From: Flavobacterium sp. Root901
Lineage (GTDB): Bacteria > Bacteroidota > Bacteroidia > Flavobacteriales > Flavobacteriaceae
Assembly (NCBI RefSeq): GCF_001429765.1
Contig: NZ_LMJB01000005.1
Location: forward strand, 374,549-438,548
Length of the DNA: 64,000 bases
Reading direction: 5' to 3'
Part shown: positions 25,718 through 35,359 of the stretch, in pieces
Layout of the letters: the number at the start of each line of letters is the position of its first letter
How positions within the stretch are numbered: position 1 is the stretch's first letter
Translations under genes and position numbers: made by a program
The notes under the pieces: model-generated
The model's input: only the letters and a program-made list of their open reading frames with translations
Told to the model about the DNA's origin: nothing
Databases searched by the model: none

Positions 25718-25725
25718 TAAATTTG
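25718..25725 (+). promoter_or_regulatory. -7 box TAAATTTG for the Gfo/Idh gene
   Basis: A TAnnTTTG match 21 bases before the ATG at 25747. Confidence 0.45.
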
Positions 25726-25746
25726 AAAAACCTTAAAACTTAAACC

Positions 25747-26742
25747 ATGAAAATTATAAATTGGGGGATTATTGGCTGTGGCAATGTAACCGAAGTAAAA
25801 AGCGGGCCTGCTTTTCAAAAAGCTCCAAATTCAGCTTTAGTTGCAGTTATGCGAAGAGACGCCGCACTTGCGGAAGATTATGCGAAACGTCATAATGTCC
25901 CGAAATGGTACTCGAATGCCGAGGATCTGATAAATGATCCGGAAGTCGATGCAGTGTATATTGCTACTCCTCCGTCTTCTCACAAAGAATATACAATTAA
26001 ATGTGCTAAAGCCGGAAAACCAGTTTATGTTGAAAAACCGATGGCTCTGAATTTTGAAGAATGCAATGAAATGATCAGCGCCTGCAAAGAACATAATGTA
26101 CCATTATTTGTGGCGTATTACAGAAGAGGACTGCCGCGTTTCCTAAAAATAAAAGAACTAATTGACCAAGGAAAAATTGGAACTGTAAGACATGTAAACT
26201 GTGTCTTATACCATCCGTTTGAGCAGCGTTATGATGACGAAATCAATTTGCCCTGGACAGTTTTGCCACACATTTCTGGCGGCGGGATTTTTGTAGATTT
26301 AGCCTGCCATACATTAGATTTTCTTGATTTTGTTTTAGGTCCGATAAAATCTGTCCGCGGACATGCGACTTCTCAACTTTTGGCTTATCCTGCAGAAGAT
26401 TCGGTTTCGATGTCGTTTTTATTTGAAAACGGAATTCACGGATCCGGGATATGGAATTTTGCCAGTTTTGAACGATATGATAATACTGAAATTGTAGGCG
26501 ATAAAGGAAAAATCTCTTTTTCGACTTTTGGAAATGATCCGATTCATATTCAATATGCAAATGGAGAAAAAGAAAGCATTATAATAGAAAATCCACTACA
26601 TATTCAACAGCCGTTTATAGAAACTGTTATTGCAGAACTTTTAGGCAAAGAGGATGCTTCTCCGTCAAAAGGAATTTCAGGTGCCAGAACAACCTGGGTT
26701 ATTGACCAGGTTTTGAAGGAATTTAGAGATTCTTCAAAATAA
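25747..26742 (+). CDS. Gfo/Idh/MocA-family oxidoreductase
   Basis: The 331-residue protein has the Rossmann start GIIGCGNVTEVKSGPAF and the family motif VYVEKPMALN, where Glu-Lys-Pro positions the nicotinamide and substrate. The C-terminal alpha/beta domain contains HISGGGIFVDLACHTLDFLD, with the conserved D-x3-H pair. Members oxidise or reduce sugars, inositols or related polyols with NAD(P). There is no signal peptide, so it is cytosolic. It stands alone and its substrate cannot be inferred. Confidence 0.9.
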   Translation: MKIINWGIIGCGNVTEVKSGPAFQKAPNSALVAVMRRDAALAEDYAKRHNVPKWYSNAEDLINDPEVDAVYIATPPSSHKEYTIKCAKAGKPVYVEKPMALNFEECNEMISACKEHNVPLFVAYYRRGLPRFLKIKELIDQGKIGTVRHVNCVLYHPFEQRYDDEINLPWTVLPHISGGGIFVDLACHTLDFLDFVLGPIKSVRGHATSQLLAYPAEDSVSMSFLFENGIHGSGIWNFASFERYDNTEIVGDKGKISFSTFGNDPIHIQYANGEKESIIIENPLHIQQPFIETVIAELLGKEDASPSKGISGARTTWVIDQVLKEFRDSSK

Positions 26743-26810
26743 TATTTTACATCTACTTTGCAATCTTTCAGTCCACATGGAAACAATCAATTCTTGAATA
26801 TATCATTAAA

Positions 26811-26846
26811 TTAAAAAGGATATTCTTTCGAATATCCTTTTTAAAA
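26811..26846. terminator. Bidirectional terminator
   Basis: The perfect stem AAAAAGGATATT (26813-26824) / AATATCCTTTTT (26831-26842) has a six-base loop and runs of A and T on either side. It lies between convergent genes. Confidence 0.88.
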
Positions 26847-26870
26847 AAAACTATAAAACTCTATAAAAAA

Positions 26871-27797
26871 TTATAGGCTGTATTTAAGACCAAAAGTAAA
26901 TCCTAATCCAGAAATTCCAACATAAGAACTGATATCATCAGTTGCTTTTGTGTTATCAAAACCTGCTGCATTCGTTACTTTACTATTTGATGTAGTATTA
27001 ATTTGATCTACGTATCTAGTATGACTTGCAGAATATGATGCATCTTGACGGAAAGCTGTAGGAGTGTTTAATTTATCTACACCGTTTTCAGTATATATTT
27101 CTGTTTCTTTTGATTTTCCGTGTACTGTAAAGTTACGGTACTCAACTTCAGCAAAAAGAGAGATATGTGTTCCTAATTTATAAGATGTACCTAACGCTGC
27201 AGTAAATCCAACAGTTGGGTTTGGCTTAATAACATCTTTTGAATAAGTTTCAGTTGTTCCAGCCGGATTTGTATACGTTCTTGTAGTTTCGATATCTAAT
27301 GTTCCATGAACAGGAACGATAACTCCAACTTTAGTATAAGGTTCAAAACCATGAGTTTCTCCTAAAAATAAAACGATTGCAGGAGCAAGATCGTAAGCTT
27401 CAAGTTTACCAACAGCTTTACCAGTTGCAAAAGTTGGTCCTGCTGCTACTAATCTATGAGTTGTTTCAACCATAGTTTTATTTGCACTATTAAAATAGTT
27501 AAATCCTAATTCAACACCTAAACGCGGAGTAAAACGATATCCAGCAGTTAAACCTGTACGGAATCCTTGTCCAAAAGAACCATGATTAGTTTCTCTAGAA
27601 ATTAAAGTTGTACCATCCGGACCGTAAACATCCGTATTTGGCAATGATCCAGATACAGTTGGGAATTCAGCTGCTGCAGTTTGGATAAAATAAGATCCTC
27701 CCAATTTAAAGTACCAGCTTTCTGGTTTTTCTGATGTCTGCGCCATTGTAGCGATAGAGCAAACTAATAATCCTAATAAAAATAGGTTCTTTTTCAT
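26871..27797 (-). CDS. Outer-membrane beta-barrel protein
   Basis: The 308-residue protein has signal peptide MKKNLFLLGLLVCSIATMAQ. Alternating strand patterns run through the mature part (GYRFTPRLGVELGFNYF, GTHISLFAEVEYRNFTVHG), and it ends GFTFGLKYSL, a typical barrel terminal strand. Loops are rich in T, N and S. The barrel resembles OmpW/OmpA-type eight-stranded porins in layout, without an OmpA peptidoglycan domain. A -7 box lies at 27821-27828. A structural or adhesion role is possible, and its partner is unknown. Confidence 0.78.
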   Translation of the reverse strand: MKKNLFLLGLLVCSIATMAQTSEKPESWYFKLGGSYFIQTAAAEFPTVSGSLPNTDVYGPDGTTLISRETNHGSFGQGFRTGLTAGYRFTPRLGVELGFNYFNSANKTMVETTHRLVAAGPTFATGKAVGKLEAYDLAPAIVLFLGETHGFEPYTKVGVIVPVHGTLDIETTRTYTNPAGTTETYSKDVIKPNPTVGFTAALGTSYKLGTHISLFAEVEYRNFTVHGKSKETEIYTENGVDKLNTPTAFRQDASYSASHTRYVDQINTTSNSKVTNAAGFDNTKATDDISSYVGISGLGFTFGLKYSL

Positions 27798-27820
27798 AAT
27801 TCTGATTTAATTAATTTATA

Positions 27821-27828
27821 CAAATTTA
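27821..27828 (-). promoter_or_regulatory. -7 box TAAATTTG for the barrel gene
   Basis: A TAnnTTTG match on the minus strand, 23 bases upstream of the ATG at 27797. Confidence 0.45.
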
Positions 27829-27974
27829 AAATTTATTAACATAATCTTATAATTTGCATTGTTAGACTTGGCACGAAATCGTTGTAATTTCGGACAATAT
27901 TACTAAAAAAGTATTATGCATGCATATTTTTAACTAAAAAATTTTACATTCCTTTAAATTTTAACTGTTAAAAT

Positions 27975-30900
27975 TTAGTTCAACTTAAAATTTACCTGCA
28001 TTTTTTCCAATTCCTGCAGAAGTTCGGTACAAATTCTTACTTTTAATCTTCGGCTTGGCATCGTTAGTTTGGTAACTACCTTAACCTCTTCTACTTCTTT
28101 AACCTCCTGCATTTTAGCCTCTGCTACCGTGGTTTCAATATCATCACTTTCATCTTCAAAAACTGCATCTTCATTATCTTCAAACTCACTTGTGGTTTCA
28201 ACCTCAACCAAACGTTTTATGTTTTCTATTTCCATGATCTCAAAGCTCACTGAATTATCTCCTTTATTGGCATTAAATAAATGGCTTAATCTGTGGATAA
28301 AATCGGTTTGAAGATCTTTGATATCCAATAAAAGAATCAGTTTTTTGGCAAACGCTTCTAAAATGTCCTGCAATTGCCTTATTTCGACAAACTGCATTCT
28401 TGGATCTGTTTTCTTGCCGGTATCGTGATTAACCCAGCCATCTTTGATTAAAATTTTAAGGAAGGCAAAATTGTTCTGAATCAGGAAATGGCGGAACTTA
28501 AGATATTCTTCTCCAAAAATCTTAAACTCATAACTTTCGTCGTAACCTTCTAAATTAAAAGCTGCCCATCCTTTTCCGTTTTTGGCCACACGGTGCTGTA
28601 CGTTATTTATGATTCCGGCAAATGTCAGGTTTTTACCTACGTACTCATTCATACTTTTCAATGCCTCCAGTCTCGCATTGCAGAAGTATTTCATTTCAAA
28701 TCTAAAATCATCAAGCGGATGTCCGGAAATGTAAATTCCTACCACCTCTTTTTCTTTTGCCAGTTTTTCCATTGTACTCCAGTCTTCGCAAGGAGGAACT
28801 ATAGGCTCAGCAATTTGTACTTCGCTGGTTTCTCCAAACAAACTTACCTGAGATGAGTTTTCATTTTCCTGAAATTTAGATCCGTAACGCATTGCTTTTT
28901 CGTAAAAAGTAATTCCGTCACCATCATCGTGAAAATATTGTGCTCTGGTAGTTCCTTCAAACGAATCAAAACCTCCCGCCAATGCTAAATTCTCAATCGC
29001 TTTTTTATTCGCAGCGCGCAAATCAATACGTTTCGCCAAATCAAAAATTGATTTATATCTTCCGTCTTTTCTGTTTTCTACAATGGTTTCAACAGCTCCT
29101 GAACCCACACCTTTAATCGCTCCCATTCCGAAACGAACAGCGTAATCATCGTTTACCGTAAATTTATAGTAAGATTCATTTACACATGGCCCTAAAACCT
29201 GCAAGCCCATACGCTTACATTCTTCCATGAAAAACGAAACTTGTTTGATATCGTTCATGTTATTAGAAAGTACCGCAGCCATATATTCTGCGGGATAATG
29301 CGCTTTTAAATAAGCCGTCTGATAGGCAATCCAGGCATAGCAAGTCGAGTGGGATTTGTTGAAGGCATAACTCGCAAAGGCTTCCCAGTCTTTCCAGATT
29401 TTCTCCAGCACTTTGGCGTCGTGACCTTTTGCAGCGGCCTGTTCAACAAACTTAGGCTTCATTTTATCCAGTACATCCTTTTGTTTCTTACCCATCGCTT
29501 TACGCAAAACGTCGGCCTCACCCTTTGTAAATCCTGCTAAAGACTGAGACAAAAGCATCACCTGCTCCTGATAAACCGTAATTCCATAGGTTTCGGATAA
29601 ATATTCAGCACAGGCATCTAAATCGTATTTGATTTCTTCGTCACCATTTTTTCTTCGAACGAAAGAAGGAATATATTCCAAAGGTCCCGGACGATAAAGT
29701 GCATTCATTGCAATCAAATCTCCAAATACCGTTGGTTTCAGATCTTTCATGTATTTCTGCATTCCGGGTGACTCGTATTGGAAAATACCAACTGTTTCTC
29801 CTCTCTGGAATAACGCATACGTCTCCTCATCATCAATCGGGAAAGTATCAGGATCGAGTTCAATTCCGGTTCTGTATTTTACCAGTTTAACGGTATCTTT
29901 TATCAGCGTAAGGGTCTTCAGACCCAGGAAGTCCATTTTAAGCAGTCCGGCACTTTCTGCAACCGAGTTATCAAACTGCGTTACATATAAATCCGAATCT
30001 TTTGCTGTGGTAACGGGAACATAATTCGTAATATCCGACGGTGTGATAATTACCCCGCAGGCGTGAATTCCGGTATTACGCATCGATCCTTCAAGGATTT
30101 TTGCCTGCTGAATAGTTTCTCCGGCTAATCCGTCTTCATTGGCAATCGAAATTAATTCTTTTACGTTGTCAAATTCGTCCGAGCGGAGTGCTTTTTTGAC
30201 TTCATCTTCACTTTCGGAAATAAAACGCGCTAAATTCCATTTTGAAGGCATCATTCCAGGAATCAGTTTCGCAATTCTATCGGCTTCAAATAATGGTAAA
30301 TCTAAAACACGAGCCGTATCACGAATCGCAGATTTGGTTGCCATTTTACCGTAAGTAATAATCTGTGCTACCTGATTTTTTCCGTATTTATTGATTACGT
30401 ATTCCATAACACGTCCACGTCCTTCGTCATCAAAGTCAATATCAATATCGGGCATCGATACACGGTCAGGATTTAGGAAACGCTCAAAAAGCAAATCATA
30501 CTTAATTGGGTCAATGTTGGTAATTCCGAGACAATACGCAACCGCAGATCCGGCTGCAGAACCACGCCCGGGCCCAACAGAAACGTCCATTTTTCTGGCC
30601 TCTGCAATGAAATCCTGAACAATCAAAAAGTATCCCGGATATCCTGAATTCGAAATCGTTAATAATTCAAAATCCAAACGTTCCTGAATCGATTCGGTAA
30701 TTTCGCCATATCTTCTTTTGGCGCCTTCCATCGTAAGGTAACGCAAATAGGCATTTTCACCTCGTACACCTCCATCAGCTTCATCTTCGGGTACGACAAA
30801 CTCTTCCGGAATGTCAAATTTAGGAAGCAATACATCACGATAAAGAGAGTAACCTTCTACTTTATCTATAATTTCCTGAATGTTGATAATCGCTTCCGGT

Positions 30901-32513
30901 AAATCAGAGAAGAGTTTTTTCATTTCCTCTTCTGACTTGAAATAATATTCCTGATTTGGAAGTCCGTAACGGTAACCGCGGCCGCGGCCAATAGGTGTTG
31001 CCTGTTTCTCGCCGTCTTTCACACACAATAAAATATCGTGTGCATTGGCATCTTCTTTATTTAAATAATAGGTATTATTGGTTGCTATTAGCTTTACATT
31101 GTGCTTTTGTGAAAACTCAATCAGGGTTTTGTTGACACGATTTTCATCTTCCTGATTGTGGCGCATGACTTCCAGATAGAAATCTTCGCCAAATTGTTCT
31201 TTCCACCAAATCAAAGCTTCTTCGGCCTGGTTTTCACCGATATTCAGAATTTTACTCGGAATTTCTCCATATAAATTCCCAGACAGAACCATAATGTCTG
31301 CTTTGTATTTTTCAACAATCGCACGATCAATTCTCGGAACATAGTAAAATCCGTCTGTGTAAGCAATCGAAGCCATTTTGGCCAGATTGTGATAACCGGC
31401 TTTGTTTTTTGCCAATAACACAACCTGATAACCGTTGTCTTTTTTGGATTTATCTAAATGGTTGTCGCAAATATTAAATTCACATCCAACAATTGGTTTA
31501 ATTTCGGTTTCTGTTGGTTCTTCCCCTGCTTCAACCAAGGCTTTATTTTTTCCGGAAGCCGCTTTGTTGTGGTTCATAACAGCGCTCACGAAGTGAAAAG
31601 CCCCCATCATGTTTCCGGTATCGGTCATGGCAACGGCCGGCATTCCATTTTTAGCTGTTGCTGCCACAATATTTCCAATTCCGATTGTAGATTGAAGAAC
31701 TGAAAACTGCGTATGATTGTGTAAATGCGCAAATTTTGCCGCTTTAAATTCTGCTTTGTCAGAATCTGAAACAATAGTTGGCGTGTCTTCAACTTGTAAA
31801 GCTTTAATCTGCTCTCTGACTTTTTCAGAAGCCGCTTTTAAATTGATATGTTTTAATCCAATTAAAGGGAATTCCTGCGGGTTTCTTTCCTGAAATTCTT
31901 TGAAGTAATCCTTTGGAACATCTAATTCTTCTTTGGTAAAAACTTCTCTTCTGACCAACTCTAAGAAACAACGGGTAGTTGCCTCAACGTCGGCAGTTGC
32001 GTTGTGCGCTTCCGCGAAAGGAACATTGAATAAATATTCGTGAAGCTCGGTCAATGTTGGAAGTTTATATCTTCCTCCACGACCTCCGGGAAGCTGTAAT
32101 AATGAAGCGGTAACTTCGGTACAAGTATCTAAAACCGGCATTGAACTCATCGGAGAATCGACACCCATTCTATGAAATTCGGCTCCCATAATATTCACGT
32201 CGAAACCTAAGTTCTGACCAACGATAAATTTGGTTTTGCTTAAAGCGATGTTGAATTTCTCTAAAACTTCTGCCAGCGTGATTCCATCGGCTTCTGCCAA
32301 TTCGGTAGAAATTCCGTGAATACGTTCGGCATCATACGGAATATTAAATCCGTCTGGCTTTACCAAATAATCCTGATGTTCGATCAGCTGACCCATTTCG
32401 TCATGCAATTGCCACGCGATTTGTATACAGCGCGGCCAGTTATCAGAATCGGTAATTGGTGCATCCCAGCGTTTTGGTAATCCGGTTGTTTCGGTATCGA
32501 ATATTAAATACAT
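27975..32513 (-). CDS. dnaE: DNA polymerase III alpha subunit with N-terminal exonuclease
   Basis: The 1512-residue replicative polymerase carries an N-terminal DEDDh 3'-5' exonuclease (about 1-195). The residues visible are FDTETTG, FDVNIM and the HNATADVE His-Asp pair. A PHP domain starting FAHLHNHTQFSVLQ, the C-family polymerase core with PDIDIDFDDEGRGRV, the helix-hairpin-helix region and a C-terminal OB fold (ISGHPLDDF ... FAGIINNVQHRV) follow. In E. coli proofreading is a separate protein (DnaQ); here it is fused, a layout known in Bacteroidetes. The C-terminus after the OB fold is acidic. The -7 box at 32626-32633 would give a leader of over 100 bases. Confidence 0.96.
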   Translation of the reverse strand: MYLIFDTETTGLPKRWDAPITDSDNWPRCIQIAWQLHDEMGQLIEHQDYLVKPDGFNIPYDAERIHGISTELAEADGITLAEVLEKFNIALSKTKFIVGQNLGFDVNIMGAEFHRMGVDSPMSSMPVLDTCTEVTASLLQLPGGRGGRYKLPTLTELHEYLFNVPFAEAHNATADVEATTRCFLELVRREVFTKEELDVPKDYFKEFQERNPQEFPLIGLKHINLKAASEKVREQIKALQVEDTPTIVSDSDKAEFKAAKFAHLHNHTQFSVLQSTIGIGNIVAATAKNGMPAVAMTDTGNMMGAFHFVSAVMNHNKAASGKNKALVEAGEEPTETEIKPIVGCEFNICDNHLDKSKKDNGYQVVLLAKNKAGYHNLAKMASIAYTDGFYYVPRIDRAIVEKYKADIMVLSGNLYGEIPSKILNIGENQAEEALIWWKEQFGEDFYLEVMRHNQEDENRVNKTLIEFSQKHNVKLIATNNTYYLNKEDANAHDILLCVKDGEKQATPIGRGRGYRYGLPNQEYYFKSEEEMKKLFSDLPEAIINIQEIIDKVEGYSLYRDVLLPKFDIPEEFVVPEDEADGGVRGENAYLRYLTMEGAKRRYGEITESIQERLDFELLTISNSGYPGYFLIVQDFIAEARKMDVSVGPGRGSAAGSAVAYCLGITNIDPIKYDLLFERFLNPDRVSMPDIDIDFDDEGRGRVMEYVINKYGKNQVAQIITYGKMATKSAIRDTARVLDLPLFEADRIAKLIPGMMPSKWNLARFISESEDEVKKALRSDEFDNVKELISIANEDGLAGETIQQAKILEGSMRNTGIHACGVIITPSDITNYVPVTTAKDSDLYVTQFDNSVAESAGLLKMDFLGLKTLTLIKDTVKLVKYRTGIELDPDTFPIDDEETYALFQRGETVGIFQYESPGMQKYMKDLKPTVFGDLIAMNALYRPGPLEYIPSFVRRKNGDEEIKYDLDACAEYLSETYGITVYQEQVMLLSQSLAGFTKGEADVLRKAMGKKQKDVLDKMKPKFVEQAAAKGHDAKVLEKIWKDWEAFASYAFNKSHSTCYAWIAYQTAYLKAHYPAEYMAAVLSNNMNDIKQVSFFMEECKRMGLQVLGPCVNESYYKFTVNDDYAVRFGMGAIKGVGSGAVETIVENRKDGRYKSIFDLAKRIDLRAANKKAIENLALAGGFDSFEGTTRAQYFHDDGDGITFYEKAMRYGSKFQENENSSQVSLFGETSEVQIAEPIVPPCEDWSTMEKLAKEKEVVGIYISGHPLDDFRFEMKYFCNARLEALKSMNEYVGKNLTFAGIINNVQHRVAKNGKGWAAFNLEGYDESYEFKIFGEEYLKFRHFLIQNNFAFLKILIKDGWVNHDTGKKTDPRMQFVEIRQLQDILEAFAKKLILLLDIKDLQTDFIHRLSHLFNANKGDNSVSFEIMEIENIKRLVEVETTSEFEDNEDAVFEDESDDIETTVAEAKMQEVKEVEEVKVVTKLTMPSRRLKVRICTELLQELEKMQVNFKLN

Positions 32514-32625
32514 ATATTTTTATGGAAAAGTCAATTTTTAAAATTCCAAATTCCAATTCTTTCATGATGTAAACATTTGACAACATGAAACATACATAAA
32601 TGTGATATGAAAAATGGAAGGAAGT

Positions 32626-32633
32626 CAAATTTA
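32626..32633 (-). promoter_or_regulatory. -7 box TAAATTTG upstream of dnaE
   Basis: A TAnnTTTG match on the minus strand, 112 bases before the start codon at 32513. The rest of the gap from 32514 to 33053 holds the palindrome at 32733 and the dyad at 32953, and no gene. Confidence 0.35.
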
Positions 32634-32732
32634 CGCTTTTTTTAGAGAAATAACGAAACGAAAGTTGTTAACAAAAGCACTTTTAACACCTTGATTAAAT
32701 GTAATTCTTAAAAAATTCAGAACATAGATTTA

Positions 32733-32850
32733 AACGCGGATGAAACGGATTCATTATCACGAAGACGCGGATTAAAACGGATTTTTATATTGTAAGTAAA
32801 AATCCGTTTTAATCCGCGTTTTTGCATCGCAAATCCGTGTCATCCGCGTT
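32733..32850. repeat. Intergenic palindrome (word ACGCGGAT)
   Basis: The left half reads AACGCGGATGAAACGGATT and, after a spacer, ACGCGGATTAAAACGGATTT. The right half gives AAATCCGTTTTAATCCGCGT and AAATCCGTGTCATCCGCGTT. Each half thus contains two variants of the same word, and the halves are reverse complements. A short asymmetrical centre (TTATATTGTAAGTA) separates them. Confidence 0.88.
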
Positions 32851-32952
32851 ATAATCTTACAGCAAATATATTTTACAAGTACCATTTTAAAATCTATATT
32901 TTTATAAAACACCTATACTCAAAGCTCTTTCATCTAAAAAAATCTTCGATTA

Positions 32953-32984
32953 TTCATTTTGGATACTCATTGCACCAAAATGAA
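32953..32984. promoter_or_regulatory. Candidate operator upstream of the SDR gene
   Basis: TTCATTTTGG (32953-32962) and CCAAAATGAA (32975-32984) form an exact 10-base inverted repeat with a 12-base spacer, about 70-100 bases upstream of the SDR start codon. An AraC-family regulator is encoded directly after the SDR gene and may bind here. Inferred from symmetry and context. Confidence 0.45.
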
Positions 32985-33053
32985 CACTTTTAAACTTGAC
33001 TGTATCCTGAACTTTGCTTCATCAAATTATAACAATTAAAAAAAATAATAATC

Positions 33054-33857
33054 ATGAAAACAATTTTTATCACAGGCGCATCATCAGGTTTAGGAAAAGC
33101 AACAGCAAAATTATTTCAGGCAAAAGGCTGGAATGTAATTGCAACCATGAGAAATCCTGAAAAAGAAACAGAACTTTCTGCTTTAGAAAATGTAACGCTT
33201 TTACCATTAGACGTTACTAATTATGAGCAAATTCAAAGCACAGTTCAAAAAGCTATTGCGTTAAGCGACATTGATATCGTTTTTAATAACGCCGGTTATG
33301 GTTTAATTGGTCCATTGGAAAGTCTTACTGACGAACAGATTACGAAACAACTTAATACTAATTTGTTAGGGGTTATTCGTGTTACCAATGCTTTCATTCC
33401 TTATTTCAGAGAAAAAAGAAACGGATTATTTATTTCAACGACTTCTATTGGCGGATTAATTTCTTTTCCTTTAGGATCTGTTTATCACGCTACAAAGTGG
33501 GGATTAGAAGGCTGGAGCGAAAGCATGGCTTATGAACTAAATCCGTTTGGAATAAACATTAAAACGGTATCTCCGGGTGGCATCAAAACTGAATTCCTGC
33601 ACGGCTCACTTGACACCGGAGTTAAACCAGAATACGAAGCAATGGCTAACAAAATGTTTGAAAATGTAGATGTTATGTTTGAAATGGCATCGACTCCTGA
33701 ACAAATTGCCGATGTTGTTTACGAGGCCGCAACAGACGGGAAAACCAAATTAAGATATGTAGCCGGAGAAGATGCTAAAGCACTTTACAAACAAAGATTA
33801 GAGCAGGGCGACGAAGTTTTTCGTGCCGCATTTGGCAAACAGTTTTTAGGCGCATAA
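33054..33857 (+). CDS. Short-chain dehydrogenase/reductase
   Basis: The 267-residue classical SDR has the nucleotide motif TGASSGLGKAT, the NNAGYG structural motif and a catalytic Ser in STTSIGG followed by YHATKWGLEGW, giving the Tyr-x3-Lys pair. The C-terminal SPGGIKTEF is also typical. It uses NAD(P)(H) on an unknown alcohol or carbonyl substrate in the cytosol. The AraC regulator downstream and the dyad upstream suggest substrate-dependent control. Confidence 0.92.
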   Translation: MKTIFITGASSGLGKATAKLFQAKGWNVIATMRNPEKETELSALENVTLLPLDVTNYEQIQSTVQKAIALSDIDIVFNNAGYGLIGPLESLTDEQITKQLNTNLLGVIRVTNAFIPYFREKRNGLFISTTSIGGLISFPLGSVYHATKWGLEGWSESMAYELNPFGINIKTVSPGGIKTEFLHGSLDTGVKPEYEAMANKMFENVDVMFEMASTPEQIADVVYEAATDGKTKLRYVAGEDAKALYKQRLEQGDEVFRAAFGKQFLGA

Positions 33858-33867
33858 TTTATTACTG

Positions 33868-33910
33868 ATACCGTTCAGGTTTTGACAATCTGAACGGTAT
33901 TTCATTTTTT
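33868..33910 (+). terminator. Terminator after the SDR gene
   Basis: ATACCGTTCAG (33868-33878) pairs with CTGAACGGTAT (33890-33900), followed by TTCATTTTTTT. It lies 15 bases before the AraC gene, so that gene is either read through or separately transcribed. Confidence 0.85.
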
Positions 33911-33924
33911 TATACATTTATATC

Positions 33925-34842
33925 ATGGAAAAGAAAAGCAATACTCCCACCAAAATTTCCTCTGTTTCGCAGTTTCATCATTTATTTGGACTGCCAAAAC
34001 CGCTGCATCCGATGATTAGTCTGGTTGACAATACTGTATTGGCTGTTAAGGGCGAAATGAACAAATCTTTTTTGCTTGATTTTTATAAAATATCTTATAA
34101 ATATTCTACCAATGGCAAAATGGGTTATGGACAGGGCTATTATGATTTTAATGAAGGCGGATTAATGTTTACTTCTCCCAATCAATTAATTTTTACTGAT
34201 AATGAAGAAGGAACTGAATATCATGGATATACGCTTTTTTTCCATCCGGACTTTATTAGAAATTATCCTTTAGGCAGGAACATTAAAAAATACGGTTTCT
34301 TTTCTTATGATACCAATGAAGCACTTCATCTTTCTGACAGCGAAAAAACAACTATTATAGGTTTATTAAATAGTATTGATAATGAGCTCCGTACCGCTAT
34401 TGATGAAATAAGCCAGGATGTAATTGTTTCCTATATTGATGTGCTGTTAAATTACAGCAATCGTTTTTACAAACGCCAGTTTATTACAAGAAAAACAATC
34501 AGCAGCGATTTGTTATTGAAAGTCGAGCTGACACTTGACAACTATTTGAACAATGCCGAAACCTTAAAAAAAGGATTGCCTACGGTTGAATTTCTTGCTT
34601 CGCAGATTAATGTTTCAACGCATTATTTAAGCGACATGCTTCGAAATTTAACAGGCCAGAATGCACAGCAGCATATTCATTCCAAGTTAATTGACAAGTC
34701 AAAAGACTTTTTAATGACAACAAATCTTTCGGTGGCAGAAATTGCTTATCAATTAGGTTTTGAGTATCCGCAGTCGTTCAGTAAATTATTCAAAAAGAAA
34801 ACCGCTCTTACTCCTTTAGAATTCAAAAACTCATTGAATTAA
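33925..34842 (+). CDS. AraC-family transcriptional regulator
   Basis: The 305-residue protein has an N-terminal cupin-like sensing domain (about 20-150) and a C-terminal pair of helix-turn-helix motifs (about 200-305). The second HTH reads LSVAEIAYQLGFEYPQSFSK, followed by the family end LTPLEFKNSLN. It lies 67 bases downstream of the SDR gene and behind a terminator. A likely target is the SDR promoter with its 10-base dyad. The ligand is unknown. Confidence 0.9.
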   Translation: MEKKSNTPTKISSVSQFHHLFGLPKPLHPMISLVDNTVLAVKGEMNKSFLLDFYKISYKYSTNGKMGYGQGYYDFNEGGLMFTSPNQLIFTDNEEGTEYHGYTLFFHPDFIRNYPLGRNIKKYGFFSYDTNEALHLSDSEKTTIIGLLNSIDNELRTAIDEISQDVIVSYIDVLLNYSNRFYKRQFITRKTISSDLLLKVELTLDNYLNNAETLKKGLPTVEFLASQINVSTHYLSDMLRNLTGQNAQQHIHSKLIDKSKDFLMTTNLSVAEIAYQLGFEYPQSFSKLFKKKTALTPLEFKNSLN

Positions 34843-35359
34843 TTCCAAAATTATTTTTTTTTCAAAGACAGTTCCAATCTGAAAAAATCATAAATTTTCA
34901 TAAAAATACATTACTTGGATGTCGTAGTATTTTGACGTTTTATTGAATCTGAATAACGATCAAAAAACGCATTTAAATCTCTTCTAAAACTCATAATGCA
35001 TCTTTTTTACACAGAAATCAAAACTGACAATTATTACTATTTTTATTTAATTTGTTAGATTTTTTTAATTAAATCCTTATATTTTATAGTGATTTTGAGA
35101 TAAATTTGCAAACTATCAAAACAAAAAACAATCAATCAGGATAAAAGTTAAAAAAGAAAAACAAAGTCATTTTGTAAATCATTTTTCTGCCAAAATTAAA
35201 CAGGCAAAAGCCCAATGTGAATCTCTATTTCAGTTTGGGTATCGTATATAATGAAATATCGAAATTGACGCTTTTGTATCTTTTTTTACTTTTGTTTTGC
35301 TATTATAATGAACAGGAAATTGCTGTAGTTATAGAAATTACAATTAAAAAAAATAAAAA
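34843..35359. other. Upstream region and long leader of the leucine operon
   Basis: This 517-base gap contains no gene over 10 codons. A TAAATTTG -7 box lies at 35101-35108, so the leuC mRNA would carry a leader of about 245 bases. Within it CAAAAG (35205-35210) can pair with CTTTTG (35271-35276), enclosing a CCCAA/TTGGG stem (35211-35239), and seven Ts follow at 35281. A six-codon frame ending with two leucine codons (ATG at 35308, stop at 35326) lies 31 bases before leuC. The stems are short, so attenuation is only a possibility. Confidence 0.45.
35101..35108 (+). promoter_or_regulatory. -7 box TAAATTTG for leuCDAB
   Basis: A TAnnTTTG match about 250 bases before leuC. No proper -33 TTG lies at the normal distance, which may indicate a weak or activator-dependent promoter. 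Confidence 0.4.

Noticed and set aside
26243..26560. Leftward frame of 105 codons inside the Gfo/Idh gene
   Set aside because: Antisense to conserved coding sequence, with no recognisable motif.
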